Source of the DNA: Desulfovibrio sp. Huiquan2017
GTDB taxonomy: Bacteria > Desulfobacterota > Desulfovibrionia > Desulfovibrionales > Desulfovibrionaceae
Direction: 5' to 3'
Length of the DNA: 64,000 nt
Assembly (NCBI RefSeq): GCF_017351175.1
Contig: NZ_JAFMPN010000008.1
Location: 1 to 64,000 of the forward strand
The translations under genes were made by a program, and so were the position numbers. The notes below the pieces were generated by a model, which was not told the DNA's origin, made no database searches, and saw only the letters and a program-made list of their open reading frames with translations. Shown here one piece after another: positions 43,801-51,763 of the stretch. The number at the start of each line of letters is the position of its first letter. Position 1 is the stretch's first letter.

Positions 43801-44002
43801 CGTTTACGCCGCCGATGAGCCCGGCTTCATCCGCTTCGGGCAAAAGAAGACGCACGGAGTCAATCTTACCGAGAGCGTCTTTCAATTCCGAGAAACCGTA
43901 GAGCGAAAACAGGCCGGACAAAACAGAGAGCTTGGCGTTGCGGCTAACCGCCTTTCGCAGCTCCGCTCCGACTTGGCCGTTTGTCTTATTGTCTATTAGC
44001 AT
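40820..44002 (-). CDS. PLD-like/SNF2 helicase defence protein
   Basis: The 1060-residue protein has an N-terminal phospholipase-D-like domain in which the HKD motif is degenerate (IHGSSPFTTDGLG, near residue 122). An SF2/SNF2 ATPase follows: Walker A ADSVGLGKTFEAL near 250, DESHNFRNN near 340 and the last helicase motif QRFGRVDRLGS near 825. Such helicases occur in DISARM-like and type III-associated defence clusters. It is the first gene of the six-gene minus-strand operon. It may load or translocate on DNA for the methyltransferase and nuclease. The fold assignment is firm; the mechanism is inferred. Confidence 0.88.
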   Translation of the reverse strand: MLIDNKTNGQVGAELRKAVSRNAKLSVLSGLFSLYGFSELKDALGKIDSVRLLLPEADEAGLIGGVNDRRFRNQLNMASVARECADWVRKKVEVRSPRAPIGSNLFHVQNADGQSVAIHGSSPFTTDGLGVNPASGFAINTLVTAPREAQSLLEWFDSIWENPEESRDIKKQLLADIEAIYADNSPSFLYFFVLYNIFSEFLEELDEESIIKTRTGIKDTTVWNKLYKFQRDGVLGAIDKIEKYNGCIIADSVGLGKTFEALAVIKYYELRNDRVLVLCPKKLRENWTLYTINDKRNILASDRFNYDVLNHTDLSRVQGFSGEINLSTLNWGNYDLVVIDESHNFRNNPPKKGTITRYSRLMSEIIKSGVKTKVLMLSATPVNNRMTDLKNQVAFITEGDDLALKEHGITSIEESLRRAQVRFNQWLKLEESERTTEALLEALNFDYFKLLDLLTIARSRKHIEKYYDIAEIGQFPERAKPINIYADIDTDGRFPELKEINRSIRKLNLSAYSPLKYVLADKREEYGRKYDMQLSGGSVFKQIDREASLIHLMRVNLFKRMESSINSFGLTLEKLLNHVREIIRRIDGHDPSGIEEISIEDIEVDSLEFDEHLIGNKVKVLIQDIDRIRWKQELEEDEALLVQLLGDTERVEPETDAKLLELKKAISEKIATPVNPGNLKVIIFTAFADTANYLYANLSDWAKSKHGIHSALVTGGTGGNRTTLHTIRKDLPSILTSFSPVSKERSMVDATLTEEIDLLIATDCISEGQNLQDCDYLINYDIHWNPVRIIQRFGRVDRLGSKNAVIQLVNFWPNLELDEYINLQARVSGRMVLLDISATGEENLIEQNAGDEMNDLEYRRKQLERLQNEVVDIEDLGENISITDLTLNDFRMDLAGYLKEHREELEHKSIGAFAVAGADEDLQPGVIFCLRSENPKMDTDKTYALAPHYLVHVSDSGAVTLNYTQAKKVLDLLRKAAGKSKAVDADMVGTLNRLTRQGRDVSEYQGLLGKAVATISGKAEEHGTASLFARGGTAISKGTFRGIEDFEVVAYLIVLDGEAA

Positions 44003-44250
44003 ATTCTATGAAGGGGCTCGATTCTTTGGGTTGCAGCCACAGGTAACAATGCCAGCCGCATAATAAAGTCCATATTATTCAATGCAAAATAGACATACTC
44101 TGGACCTGGAGGCAAGACAACCTATGGTTGGAGGAATTCGTGAATTCCAGCCCCAACCACAGGCAAGATGTTCAGTCATCTCTGCATCCGGCCTTGGCAA
44201 AGCATAGGCGGAAGGGTATATCGGCAACAAATACCAACAGAAAGGGCCAC

Positions 44251-45090
44251 ATGAATATACCTCAATACCACGAAATGATGCTCCCAACGGTCAAGGTAAT
44301 CGACGAGCTCGGAGGGTCGGGAACAATCCAGGAAATCGCTGAGGGAGTAATCCAACTCCTCAGCCTTCCCGAAGACGTCACTTCGCTGCCGCATAACCCG
44401 GAGAAGTCCAGCCAAACCGAAGTTGAGTATCGTCTTGCTTGGGCCAGGACGTACCTCAAAAAGGTCGGATTGATCGACAACTCGGAGCGAGGGGTATGGT
44501 CATTCACGGAGAAGTATCATCGCGGCATGAAACTCGACGCGGAAGAGATCGTACAAGAAGTCCGTGGGTTGGCCAAAAATTCGAAGAAAAAGGCGATCGA
44601 CGAGACCCCTGAAGCTATCCCCGAGGCTGGAGATTGGCGGGAAGTCATACATCAAACCATCCTCGCCCTTGACCCGAGTGCGTTTGAACGCCTGACAAAG
44701 CGCATCCTCAGGGAGATAGGTTTCGTCCAGGTGGAAGTAACCGGGAAATCCGGCGACGGTGGCATCGACGGGAAAGGGATCGTGAAGATCCAAGATGTCC
44801 TGAGCTATCACGTTGTCTTTCAGTGCAAACGCTACAAAGGCTCCGTTGGGCCAGGAGCGATTCGAGATTTCAGAGGTGCCATGGTCGGCAGAGCGGACAA
44901 AGGGCTTTTTATCACCACCGGAACCTTTACCCGCGAAGCAACCAAGGAAGCGACAAGAGACGGGGCCTCACCGATTGATTTGATCGACGGTGATGACCTC
45001 GTTGAAATACTCAAGAAGCTTCGGCTTGGCGTGAACGTTCGGATGGTTGAGGAAGTTGAAGTCGATTGTGGGTGGTTTGAAAAAATTTAA
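44251..45090 (+). CDS. mrr: Mrr-type restriction endonuclease
   Basis: The 279-residue protein has an N-terminal winged-helix Mrr_N domain (residues about 1-85, MLPTVKVIDELGGSGTIQEI) and a C-terminal Mrr_cat domain. The catalytic segment is GKSGDGGIDGKGIV with FQCKRYKG (D and QxK). Mrr cuts DNA carrying foreign methylation, so together with the type III system it covers both unmodified and wrongly modified DNA. The start is the ATG at 44251, where the Mrr_N domain begins; a longer frame reaches upstream into promoter sequence. The gene diverges from the type III operon. Confidence 0.9.
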   Translation: MNIPQYHEMMLPTVKVIDELGGSGTIQEIAEGVIQLLSLPEDVTSLPHNPEKSSQTEVEYRLAWARTYLKKVGLIDNSERGVWSFTEKYHRGMKLDAEEIVQEVRGLAKNSKKKAIDETPEAIPEAGDWREVIHQTILALDPSAFERLTKRILREIGFVQVEVTGKSGDGGIDGKGIVKIQDVLSYHVVFQCKRYKGSVGPGAIRDFRGAMVGRADKGLFITTGTFTREATKEATRDGASPIDLIDGDDLVEILKKLRLGVNVRMVEEVEVDCGWFEKI

Positions 45091-45129
45091 GATTCAAGAC
45101 AGCTAGCAAGGCAGGAGCTGAGGCGAAAG

Positions 45130-46035
45130 ATGAGAGACTTTATCAAAGACAAGCTCGATACTGTTTATAATGATTTTTGTGAGGCTGCCAAAGTTTCTGA
45201 TGGATTATGCCCATTGAAAGATTTTTCTTTCGCTGGTGGAGAAAGCCCTGACTACTCAGATCCTTTAGTCAGGAAGTACTATATGTTGAAATATTTCCCC
45301 GGCTACATGGCTGAGTACTACCTGATGTACGAACACCTTTTCGATGAAAAATTCTTATCCAATACCGTAATCAACATCCTCTCACTTGGATGCGGCTGCG
45401 GCGTAGACTATTGGGGTTTCCACTTCGCAGCGACAAAAAAAGTCAAAAATCACCAAAAATCGTCTTCATATACCGGCTACGACATCATTGACTGGGAGTA
45501 CCGTGACTCAATGGGGCACGATAAGCATGTCTTCTTCGAAACCGAAGACATCGGAAACCTAAAAAAACTGGATTACGACAAATACAACATCATCGTTTTT
45601 CCAAAATCCATTAGCGATTTTCCTGATGAAGTATTCGCAACCTTGCTGAAAGCAATCGAAAACACAAAATTCAAAAAGAAAAAGATTGCCATTCTGTGCT
45701 CATTTATGACCAATGACTCCAAAAAATACGACTTTAATCGCCTCACACGACTTGTTAAAGTCTTTGAAGAACAACATGGGTATAAATGCCTCGACAAAGC
45801 CAACGAATATTTCCATATGAAGGACAAAGATGTTGGACTAAACACAGTTGTACCGGGGTTCGACTACACCCTACCCATCAAAAAGACCATTTTCAAGACA
45901 CTCGAAAATTGCCCCAATTTCATCGAAAATGGAAAAAGCTGTGACCAAGAATGCTCCAATATGAACCAATACCCGATTCTTAAGACAAAATATGTCAACT
46001 ACGCGATTAGACGATTAAAGAAGGATCAAAAATGA
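45130..46035 (+). CDS. SAM-dependent methyltransferase-fold protein, partner of DUF1848
   Basis: The 301-residue protein has a Rossmann methyltransferase core: motif I INILSLGCGCGVDYWGF (residues about 82-98), motif II YTGYDIIDW near 117 and motif IV YNIIVFPKSISDFPD near 152. No catalytic DPPY or other target-specific motif was found, so its substrate is unknown. A cysteine-rich end (ENCPNFIENGKSCDQECSN) may bind a metal or cluster. It overlaps the next gene by 4 bp (ATGA). The local GC content is near 35 percent, far below the neighbours, so the pair was acquired as a unit. Confidence 0.7.
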   Translation: MRDFIKDKLDTVYNDFCEAAKVSDGLCPLKDFSFAGGESPDYSDPLVRKYYMLKYFPGYMAEYYLMYEHLFDEKFLSNTVINILSLGCGCGVDYWGFHFAATKKVKNHQKSSSYTGYDIIDWEYRDSMGHDKHVFFETEDIGNLKKLDYDKYNIIVFPKSISDFPDEVFATLLKAIENTKFKKKKIAILCSFMTNDSKKYDFNRLTRLVKVFEEQHGYKCLDKANEYFHMKDKDVGLNTVVPGFDYTLPIKKTIFKTLENCPNFIENGKSCDQECSNMNQYPILKTKYVNYAIRRLKKDQK

Positions 46036-47036
46036 AATGGCGAAAAGTTCAGCATAAAAGTCATGGGGCATCAGTAGACGCCATTGCCCCAGAAATAATC
46101 TCAGCAAGTCGATCAACAGATATCCCTGCGTTCTACTCTAAGTGGTTTTTTAATCGTCTTGAAGCTGGCTATTCGAAATGGATCAACCCTTTTAACCGAA
46201 GAGCGCAATTTATCTCGTTTGAGAACACGCGAGCTATAATTTTCTGGAGTAAGAATCCTAAGCCTTTGCTGCCACATCTCCACATCCTCGATAAAAAACA
46301 AATTGGGTACTACATCCAATTCACAATGAACGATTACGAGGAAGAAGGGTTAGAACCTAGTGTCCCTTCACTAGCTTCAAGGATTGAGACATTTAAAGCA
46401 CTATCTGATCGAATTGGCCCGGACAGAGTTATATGGCGATTTGACCCGCTAATTTTTACTGATTCGATCAATCCAACGAAACTTCTCAGCAAAATAAAAA
46501 AGGTTGGCGACCTTTTGTCTGGGTATACTTCAAAACTCGTTTTCAGCTTTGCAGATATTTGCAACTATAAGAAAGTCCAGAACAATTTAAAACGGCAAAA
46601 TATCACTCACAGGGACTTCACTCTTTCTGAAATTGAACTTCTGTCATCAGAGATATCTAATTTATGCTCTCAATGGGGAATACCGGCATTTACTTGCGGC
46701 GAAAGTGTCGATCTTTCCGAATTCGGCATTCATCACAACAAGTGCATTGACGACAAACTTATTTTGAAGATCACAAACAATCACCCTGACATCCTCAGGT
46801 TGTTCGGTCTTGATTCCCCTGAACAGTTAAGCTTGCTCGCGCCTAAGCCAAAACAAAAAAACTTGAAAGACACCGGACAAAGAAATGAGTGCGGCTGTAT
46901 TCTTAGTAAAGATGTTGGGCAATACAACACATGTCCACATAGATGCGTATATTGCTACGCAAACACATCAGACAACGTTGTAGCCAAGAACGTCAGAGCT
47001 TTTAGGCCTGACGGTGAATCAATCATTCCGGAATAA
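46032..47036 (+). CDS. DUF1848 family protein
   Basis: The 334-residue protein matches DUF1848. It opens ISASRSTDIPAFYSKWFFNR, has FWSKNPKPLLPHL and WRFDPLIFTD, and ends with the cysteine cluster CGCILSKDVGQYNTCPHRC and CVYCYANTS. The family is TIM-barrel-like with a C-terminal cluster likely to bind iron-sulfur, related in appearance to spore-photoproduct-lyase-like enzymes. Substrate and reaction are unknown. Translational coupling to a methyltransferase-fold gene suggests a two-component nucleic-acid or nucleotide-modifying system. The layout parallels the TcmP/three-Cys-motif gene pairs. Confidence 0.85.
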   Translation: MKWRKVQHKSHGASVDAIAPEIISASRSTDIPAFYSKWFFNRLEAGYSKWINPFNRRAQFISFENTRAIIFWSKNPKPLLPHLHILDKKQIGYYIQFTMNDYEEEGLEPSVPSLASRIETFKALSDRIGPDRVIWRFDPLIFTDSINPTKLLSKIKKVGDLLSGYTSKLVFSFADICNYKKVQNNLKRQNITHRDFTLSEIELLSSEISNLCSQWGIPAFTCGESVDLSEFGIHHNKCIDDKLILKITNNHPDILRLFGLDSPEQLSLLAPKPKQKNLKDTGQRNECGCILSKDVGQYNTCPHRCVYCYANTSDNVVAKNVRAFRPDGESIIPE

Positions 47037-47183
47037 AGCCTGACATATCCAGCTTTCCATGCAAATCCAAAAGGATAGGTGCGCATGATCGAAAGCTGCG
47101 GACTGCTTCTCAAACCAATTCAGGTATATATTATCTCATTGGAATCGATTCGTTTTTAGCTTCTAATCACAACTCACAAAGCA

Positions 47184-47222
47184 AAGCCCCAGCTCCGCAC
47201 CTCGCGGAGCTGGGGCTTTCTT
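47184..47222 (+). terminator. intrinsic terminator before the ERF gene
   Basis: AAAGCCCCAGCTCCGC / GCGGAGCTGGGGCTTT hairpin followed by CTTCTCT. It separates the DUF1848 pair from the recombination genes. The region 47037-47183 holds no recognisable gene. Confidence 0.8.
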
Positions 47223-47238
47223 CTCTCAGGGGGTAATT

Positions 47239-47916
47239 ATGGAACCGCAAATGAGTTCGCCGGAAATCATAGAATTGGCGAAAGCAATGATCCAAGTGCA
47301 GCAGTCCCTTTCTCCTGCCCTTAAGGATGCCGAAAATACTTTTACTAACAGCCGGTATGCGACGCTTCACTCGGTCATGAGCGCGTGCCGAGATGCCTTG
47401 CTTGCACATGGAATTTGGCTCACCCAATACCCTGTCTCGGTTGAGGCGAACCAACTCGGTCTAGTCACCAAGATCGTCCATGCAGAAACCGGTCAGTGGC
47501 AGGCGTCGCTTTTGACCATGCCCCTGCCCAAAAATGACCCGCAGGGCTATGGCTCTGCCATGACGTATGCTCGCCGATATGGTTTATCGGCTCTAATCGG
47601 GATCGTGACGGAAAACGACGATGACGGCGAAATGGCCTCGCATCAAGGACCGCACAACACCGGTCTTTCGTCCTGCAACCACGGGAGGAACCCCGACCGT
47701 TCGCAGCCGAAAACGCCACCCGAGGGCAATGGTACAGGCCCGGCGAATCTGCCCCGTCTGGATGGCGTCCAGTATCGCAATGGCACGGCCAACGACGGAA
47801 AGCAGTGCGTGCTGGCGATCGGGGACACCCATTCCAAGAAGGAGTTCCTGCGCAAGGCTGGATTCCAGTGGGACGGCACCCGAAAGATATGGTGGAGGTA
47901 TGCAGATGCAGCATGA
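47239..47916 (+). CDS. ERF-family single-strand annealing recombinase
   Basis: The 225-residue protein is an ERF superfamily annealase. IIELAKAMIQVQQSL opens the domain, followed by YATLHSVMSACRDALLAHG, the family-typical PLPKNDPQGYGSAMTYARRY and LIGIVTENDDDGE. A disordered middle and a C-terminal SSB-like or zinc-free tail (RKAGFQWDGTRKIWWRY) follow. ERF proteins anneal complementary single strands during phage-type recombination. Its 3' end overlaps the nuclease start, so the two form a RecT/RecE-like pair. Confidence 0.85.
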   Translation: MEPQMSSPEIIELAKAMIQVQQSLSPALKDAENTFTNSRYATLHSVMSACRDALLAHGIWLTQYPVSVEANQLGLVTKIVHAETGQWQASLLTMPLPKNDPQGYGSAMTYARRYGLSALIGIVTENDDDGEMASHQGPHNTGLSSCNHGRNPDRSQPKTPPEGNGTGPANLPRLDGVQYRNGTANDGKQCVLAIGDTHSKKEFLRKAGFQWDGTRKIWWRYADAA

Positions 47917-49130
47917 TGACACGAAAGCGCAAGGCCTGCTTCGTCTCCTGACTCAAGGACTTCTGGCTCACGCCGAGCAGAAAACGGCCAGTGAGCTTGG
48001 GGACCGCAGCCAGTATATCGGCATGTCCGACATCGGCAAGGGGATGGAGTGCATGCGGGCAGCAGTAGCAAGTAAGCTGGGAATGTCCGCCATACCCGCC
48101 GCAACCGCCGTAGATGGATTTGCCCCGGATGACGTGGCCTGTGTCCTCGGACGGCAGATCATCCTACAGCGTGGGCATTGGCAGGAGTACGGTATTGAGA
48201 AGGCGCTCGCGGCCACCGGCGTGAAGCTGGTGCCGCAGCTTGAGATCAGCATCGAGCACAACGGGGTGCTGATCAAGGCTCATCTGGACTTCACCCTGGT
48301 CTGGGGTGGGCAGCGGCCTGCCGTGCGGATTCTGGAACTCAAGAGCAACGAGCGTATCCCGGACTCGCTGTACTCCTCATACGAAGCACAACTCTATGGC
48401 CAGGTCGGGCTGCTCAAGTCCTGCTGGGCTGAGCCGTGCTTTTCGGTTCCACAAACTGAAGTACATTCGACGACGTTCCCTCAAGCCGTGGAGGATTTAT
48501 TCGGCGTTATGCTCCCCTTGGCTCCGGACACCGTGGACATAGAGGCCTGGGTACTTTCCATCTCCATGTCCGAGGTAAAACCGTTTGGCCCTTATCTACC
48601 TGACCAGGTCATGGGTCATGTTGGAGGCATGTCTGCAAACTGCTGTGGGCATCTGGCGAACAGCGGAAGACGTGCGATCTGGCAACCTGGAGTTGAACGA
48701 CCTCGACTACTGCCGGGGCTTCCACCCTCTGTGCGACTGGTGCGATGTCAACGCGGACTGCCCAAAGTTTCAGGCCGTGAGCATCCCCTCGGATTCCGCC
48801 TGCGGTCTGGAGCTCGAAGAACTCGCCATGCTTAAGGAGCGAAAGACCGTCTTGGAAGAACGCATCGCAGATGCTGAAGAACGTATCCGGCAGACATACA
48901 GTTTGATCGGGACACAGGACTGGATCTCAACCGGAGACCACCGTTTCCGGGTCGCAACCGTAGCAGGCCGGAGGACGCTTGACCGCTCCTTGTTGGTGGA
49001 CAAGTTGACCTCATTAACCGGCGATGAACTCAAGGCCCAAGCCGCTTTGGAGCAGTGCGAGAAGACTGGCAAACCACACGACCGGCTGTATGTCGGCAAA
49101 ATCAACAAAGCGTTGAAGACAGCGGCCTGA
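47906..49130 (+). pseudogene. PD-(D/E)XK nuclease with internal frameshift
   Basis: From the ATG at 47906 (GGTGGAGG upstream) one frame encodes about 230 residues of a PD-(D/E)XK nuclease: LIKAHLDFTLVW (Asp) and VRILELKSNERI (ExK). The downstream half lies in another frame: EACLQTAVGIWRTAEDVRSG and a Cys cluster CDWCDVNADCPKF, then a coiled coil to 49130. The two frames overlap between 48585 and 48835, and the natural junction is near 48605-48640, a net +1 shift. Cas4/RecB-like exonucleases often end in such a Cys cluster. A mutation, a sequencing error or programmed frameshifting could explain it. The first frame ends in a nonsense tail at 48835. Confidence 0.8.
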
Positions 49131-49186
49131 CCGGGAGAGCATTGACGAAAGTATGAATAAATCCTACTTTTGCACTGGAGGCCATC

Positions 49187-49414
49187 ATGGAAAAAATCAG
49201 CATATCCCTGACGAGCGATCAAGCCCGTCTGATTGAACAGGCCGTCGGCAGTGGCGACTACGCCTCTTCCAGTGAAGTTGTGCGCGAAGCGTTACGCGAA
49301 TGGAAAGCCAAGCGACTGCTTGGCCGGTTTTGGGACGAGGGTGTTATGAGCGGTGACGCTGCTCCGGAGTCCATCGAAGACATCAAGGCCGAAGCGCGTA
49401 AGGGTGTCGTGTAG
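49187..49414 (+). CDS. ParD-like ribbon-helix-helix antitoxin
   Basis: The 75-residue protein has an N-terminal ribbon-helix-helix (KISISLTSDQARLIEQAVGS, YASSSEVVREALREWKAKR) and a disordered C-terminal arm that would wrap the toxin. It precedes ParE by three bases. It probably binds its own promoter region as a dimer, giving autorepression. GGAGG lies before the ATG. Confidence 0.9.
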   Translation: MEKISISLTSDQARLIEQAVGSGDYASSSEVVREALREWKAKRLLGRFWDEGVMSGDAAPESIEDIKAEARKGVV

Positions 49415-49417
49415 CCG

Positions 49418-49711
49418 ATGCTGCCCGTCATACGCCTTAAAAAGGCGCGACAGGATTTGATCGACATTTGGCGGCATATCGCCATGGACGACCCGCAGTC
49501 GGCGGATACTGTCCTCGACGCCATTGACGCCAAGTGCCAACGGCTGTCGCGCCATCCTCAACTCGGCCCGGCGCGTGAAGATATTCGCCCCGGCTTGCGG
49601 TACCTCGTCATCGGTTCCTACCTGGCATTGTATAAAGTCGATGAGGACGCGGTCCGCGTTGTGCGCGTCCTGCATGGTCATCGCGACCTGGGCGGGCTGT
49701 TTGTTGAATAA
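49418..49711 (+). CDS. ParE-like toxin
   Basis: The 97-residue protein matches RelE/ParE toxins: LKKARQDLIDIWRHIAMDDP, LSRHPQLGPAREDIRPGLRYLVIGSYLALYKV and a C-terminal VRVLHGHRDL. ParE toxins usually poison DNA gyrase. With ParD it should stabilise the element by killing or arresting cells that lose it. It is directly downstream of the antitoxin, as normal. Confidence 0.9.
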   Translation: MLPVIRLKKARQDLIDIWRHIAMDDPQSADTVLDAIDAKCQRLSRHPQLGPAREDIRPGLRYLVIGSYLALYKVDEDAVRVVRVLHGHRDLGGLFVE

Positions 49712-49743
49712 AATTAGCATGTAAAAAATAATCAGAGACTGCT

Positions 49744-49781
49744 GAAAGGCCCTGTCCCGTATTCGGGATGGGGCCTTTTCT
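49744..49781 (+). terminator. intrinsic terminator after parDE
   Basis: AAAGGCCCTGTCCCG / CGGGATGGGGCCTTTT hairpin with a TATT loop and a T-rich tail (TTTTCTGTTTT). Confidence 0.8.
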
Positions 49782-49801
49782 GTTTTCCAAAGGAGAAGAG
49801 T

Positions 49802-50785
49802 ATGAGTGAAATTCTGAAAGAATTACAAGCCATCCATCCTGTCGAGCATGACGCTGGAGAGATTTTCAGCGGCAAAAAGTCCAAGCGGAAAGTGCGCGGA
49901 TTCGCGGCACCGTCTTCGTTCACTCCCGATCTAAATCCTGAATACCTGTTCCACGATTCAAGCCGGGACGCGGTCGTCTGGTTCATGGATTCATCCGATC
50001 CACTGTACGTGTTCGGGCCAGCCGGTTCCGGCAAAACAAGCTTGATCAAGCAGCTTGCCGCCAAGCTGAATTACCCGGTTTTCGAGATTACCGGGCATGG
50101 GCGTTTGGAGTTCCCCGACATGGTCGGACATCTGACCGTTGAGGATTCCAACATGTCGTTCCAGTACGGTCCGCTTGCGCTGGCCATGAAGTTCGGCGGG
50201 CTCTTCTTGCTCAATGAGATTGACCTGCTTGATCCGGCGACAGCTGCTGGTCTGAACGGCATCCTGGACGGCGATCCCCTCTGCATTCCCGAGAACGGAG
50301 GAGAGGTCATCAAGCCTCACCCCCTGTTTCGGTTCGCGGCCACGGCCAACACCAATGGTGGGACCGATGAGACCGGGCTCTATCAGGGGACTCTTCGGCA
50401 GAATCTGGCGTTTATGGATCGCTTCTGGCTGTGCGAGATCGGCTACCCGAGCCCCAAGGCGGAGCGAGAGCTGCTGCATCGCAAAGCTCCGGAGCTTCCC
50501 AATGATGTGCGGACCAAGATGGTGGAATACGCCAACGAGGTCCGCAAATTGTTTATGGGCGAGGCCGATGGCAGCTTCCGCGACACCATCGAAGTGACCT
50601 TCTCGACCCGCACCCTCATTCGCTGGGCAAACCTGACCGTTCGCTTCCAACCGCTTGCCCGCCAAGGCATCCAACCCGTGACCTATGCGCTCGATCGCGC
50701 TCTGGGCTATCGCGCCACTCCGGAGACCCGGACCGTGCTGCATGAGCTGGCGCAACGCATCTTCCCCCAAGAAACAAAGGAGTAA
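49802..50785 (+). CDS. MoxR/CobS-like AAA+ ATPase
   Basis: The 327-residue protein has Walker A FGPAGSGKTSLIKQ (residues about 77-85), Walker B LFLLNEIDLL near 142 and sensor segment FAATANTNGGTDETGLYQG near 178. These place it with CobS/MoxR ATPases. Such ATPases remodel a partner that carries a VWA domain. Two downstream genes supply those partners, with a 2-bp gap to the next. The CobS name reflects fold only; no cobalamin genes are nearby. Confidence 0.88.
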   Translation: MSEILKELQAIHPVEHDAGEIFSGKKSKRKVRGFAAPSSFTPDLNPEYLFHDSSRDAVVWFMDSSDPLYVFGPAGSGKTSLIKQLAAKLNYPVFEITGHGRLEFPDMVGHLTVEDSNMSFQYGPLALAMKFGGLFLLNEIDLLDPATAAGLNGILDGDPLCIPENGGEVIKPHPLFRFAATANTNGGTDETGLYQGTLRQNLAFMDRFWLCEIGYPSPKAERELLHRKAPELPNDVRTKMVEYANEVRKLFMGEADGSFRDTIEVTFSTRTLIRWANLTVRFQPLARQGIQPVTYALDRALGYRATPETRTVLHELAQRIFPQETKE

Positions 50786-50787
50786 CC

Positions 50788-51756
50788 ATGGACACTCAGA
50801 CTGATATCACCGTGCTCGACAATTTGATGGCCATTAATCTGGACGTGAGCATCTGGACCGCCCGAAAGAAGTTGACGCCCGCTGATTTCGGTGGCGCTGC
50901 ATTGCCGCCCGATGACCTGGCATCGCTGGGCAGCAAAAAGGTTTGCGACCCCACAGAGCTGCGCATCTTCGGCACACTCAAGGCACGCGCCGTGAATCTC
51001 CTGGACAGGACCGGCGTCCGCTTCCTTGGCGGCTGGGCCATCCCTGAGGACAAGGCCGACGACATTGTGGCCGAACTGAGCGTGATCCGAGACGATTTTC
51101 TCGCCGCCAAGGATCAGTTTCTCAATCGCTACGACGAAGCCGTGCGCGACTGGATATCTCTGCATCCGGGCTGGGAACGGCTGATCGGAGCCTCGACGGT
51201 CAGTGCGGATTATGTCCGCAGTCACATCGGGTTCAAGTGGCAGATGTTCAAGCTGCTGCCCCCGGCGGACGACGCCGTTCATCAGGGACTGCATGAGGAG
51301 GTCCAGGACCTGGGCGGCACGCTGTTCGGCGAAGTCGCCAAGGCTGCCACGGATACCTGGAAGCGCTGTTTCGAGGGCAAGGACAAGGTGACGCACAAGG
51401 CGCTTTCGCCCCTGCGCTCCATCCATGCCAAGCTGGCCGGGCTGAGCTTCGTGGAGCCCCGCGTCGTGTCGATAGTCGATCTGCTGGATACGGCGTTCAA
51501 CCGTGTGTCCAAGCGCGGACACATTGAGGGAAGTGAACTGGTCATGCTTCAGGGCGTGGTTTCGCTCCTGCGCGATCCCGCGACACTCGTTGCGCATGGT
51601 CAGAAGATCATCGAGGGCCAGGATGCCAGCGATATCCTGGCCGGGCTGGTGTCGGGAACGCTTCCGGTTCCGCCGGAGGAGAAGCCTTCAGTCAAGACCC
51701 GGCTTGTTCCCGAGGTGGTGCATCAGCACGCTATCGATAGCCAGGGGCTCTGGTGA
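50788..51756 (+). CDS. DUF3150 protein of the MoxR/VWA triad
   Basis: The 322-residue protein matches DUF3150, which in phages and mobile elements sits between CobS-like and CobT-like genes. It is mostly helical, with LDNLMAINLDVSIWTARKKL at the start and no catalytic motif that I can see. It likely bridges the ATPase and VWA subunits. It begins 2 bp after the ATPase and ends 7 bp before the VWA gene. Confidence 0.8.
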   Translation: MDTQTDITVLDNLMAINLDVSIWTARKKLTPADFGGAALPPDDLASLGSKKVCDPTELRIFGTLKARAVNLLDRTGVRFLGGWAIPEDKADDIVAELSVIRDDFLAAKDQFLNRYDEAVRDWISLHPGWERLIGASTVSADYVRSHIGFKWQMFKLLPPADDAVHQGLHEEVQDLGGTLFGEVAKAATDTWKRCFEGKDKVTHKALSPLRSIHAKLAGLSFVEPRVVSIVDLLDTAFNRVSKRGHIEGSELVMLQGVVSLLRDPATLVAHGQKIIEGQDASDILAGLVSGTLPVPPEEKPSVKTRLVPEVVHQHAIDSQGLW

Positions 51757-51763
51757 GGTGATT

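Noticed and set aside
41828-43999. Long plus-strand open frame opposite the PLD-SNF2 helicase
   Set aside because: Same reason: the helicase motifs lie on the minus strand, and the antisense product is Val/Asp/Gln-rich codon shadow.
47086-47160. 24-codon open frame between DUF1848 and the ERF terminator
   Set aside because: Too short and without supporting features; a chance frame in AT-rich DNA is equally likely.
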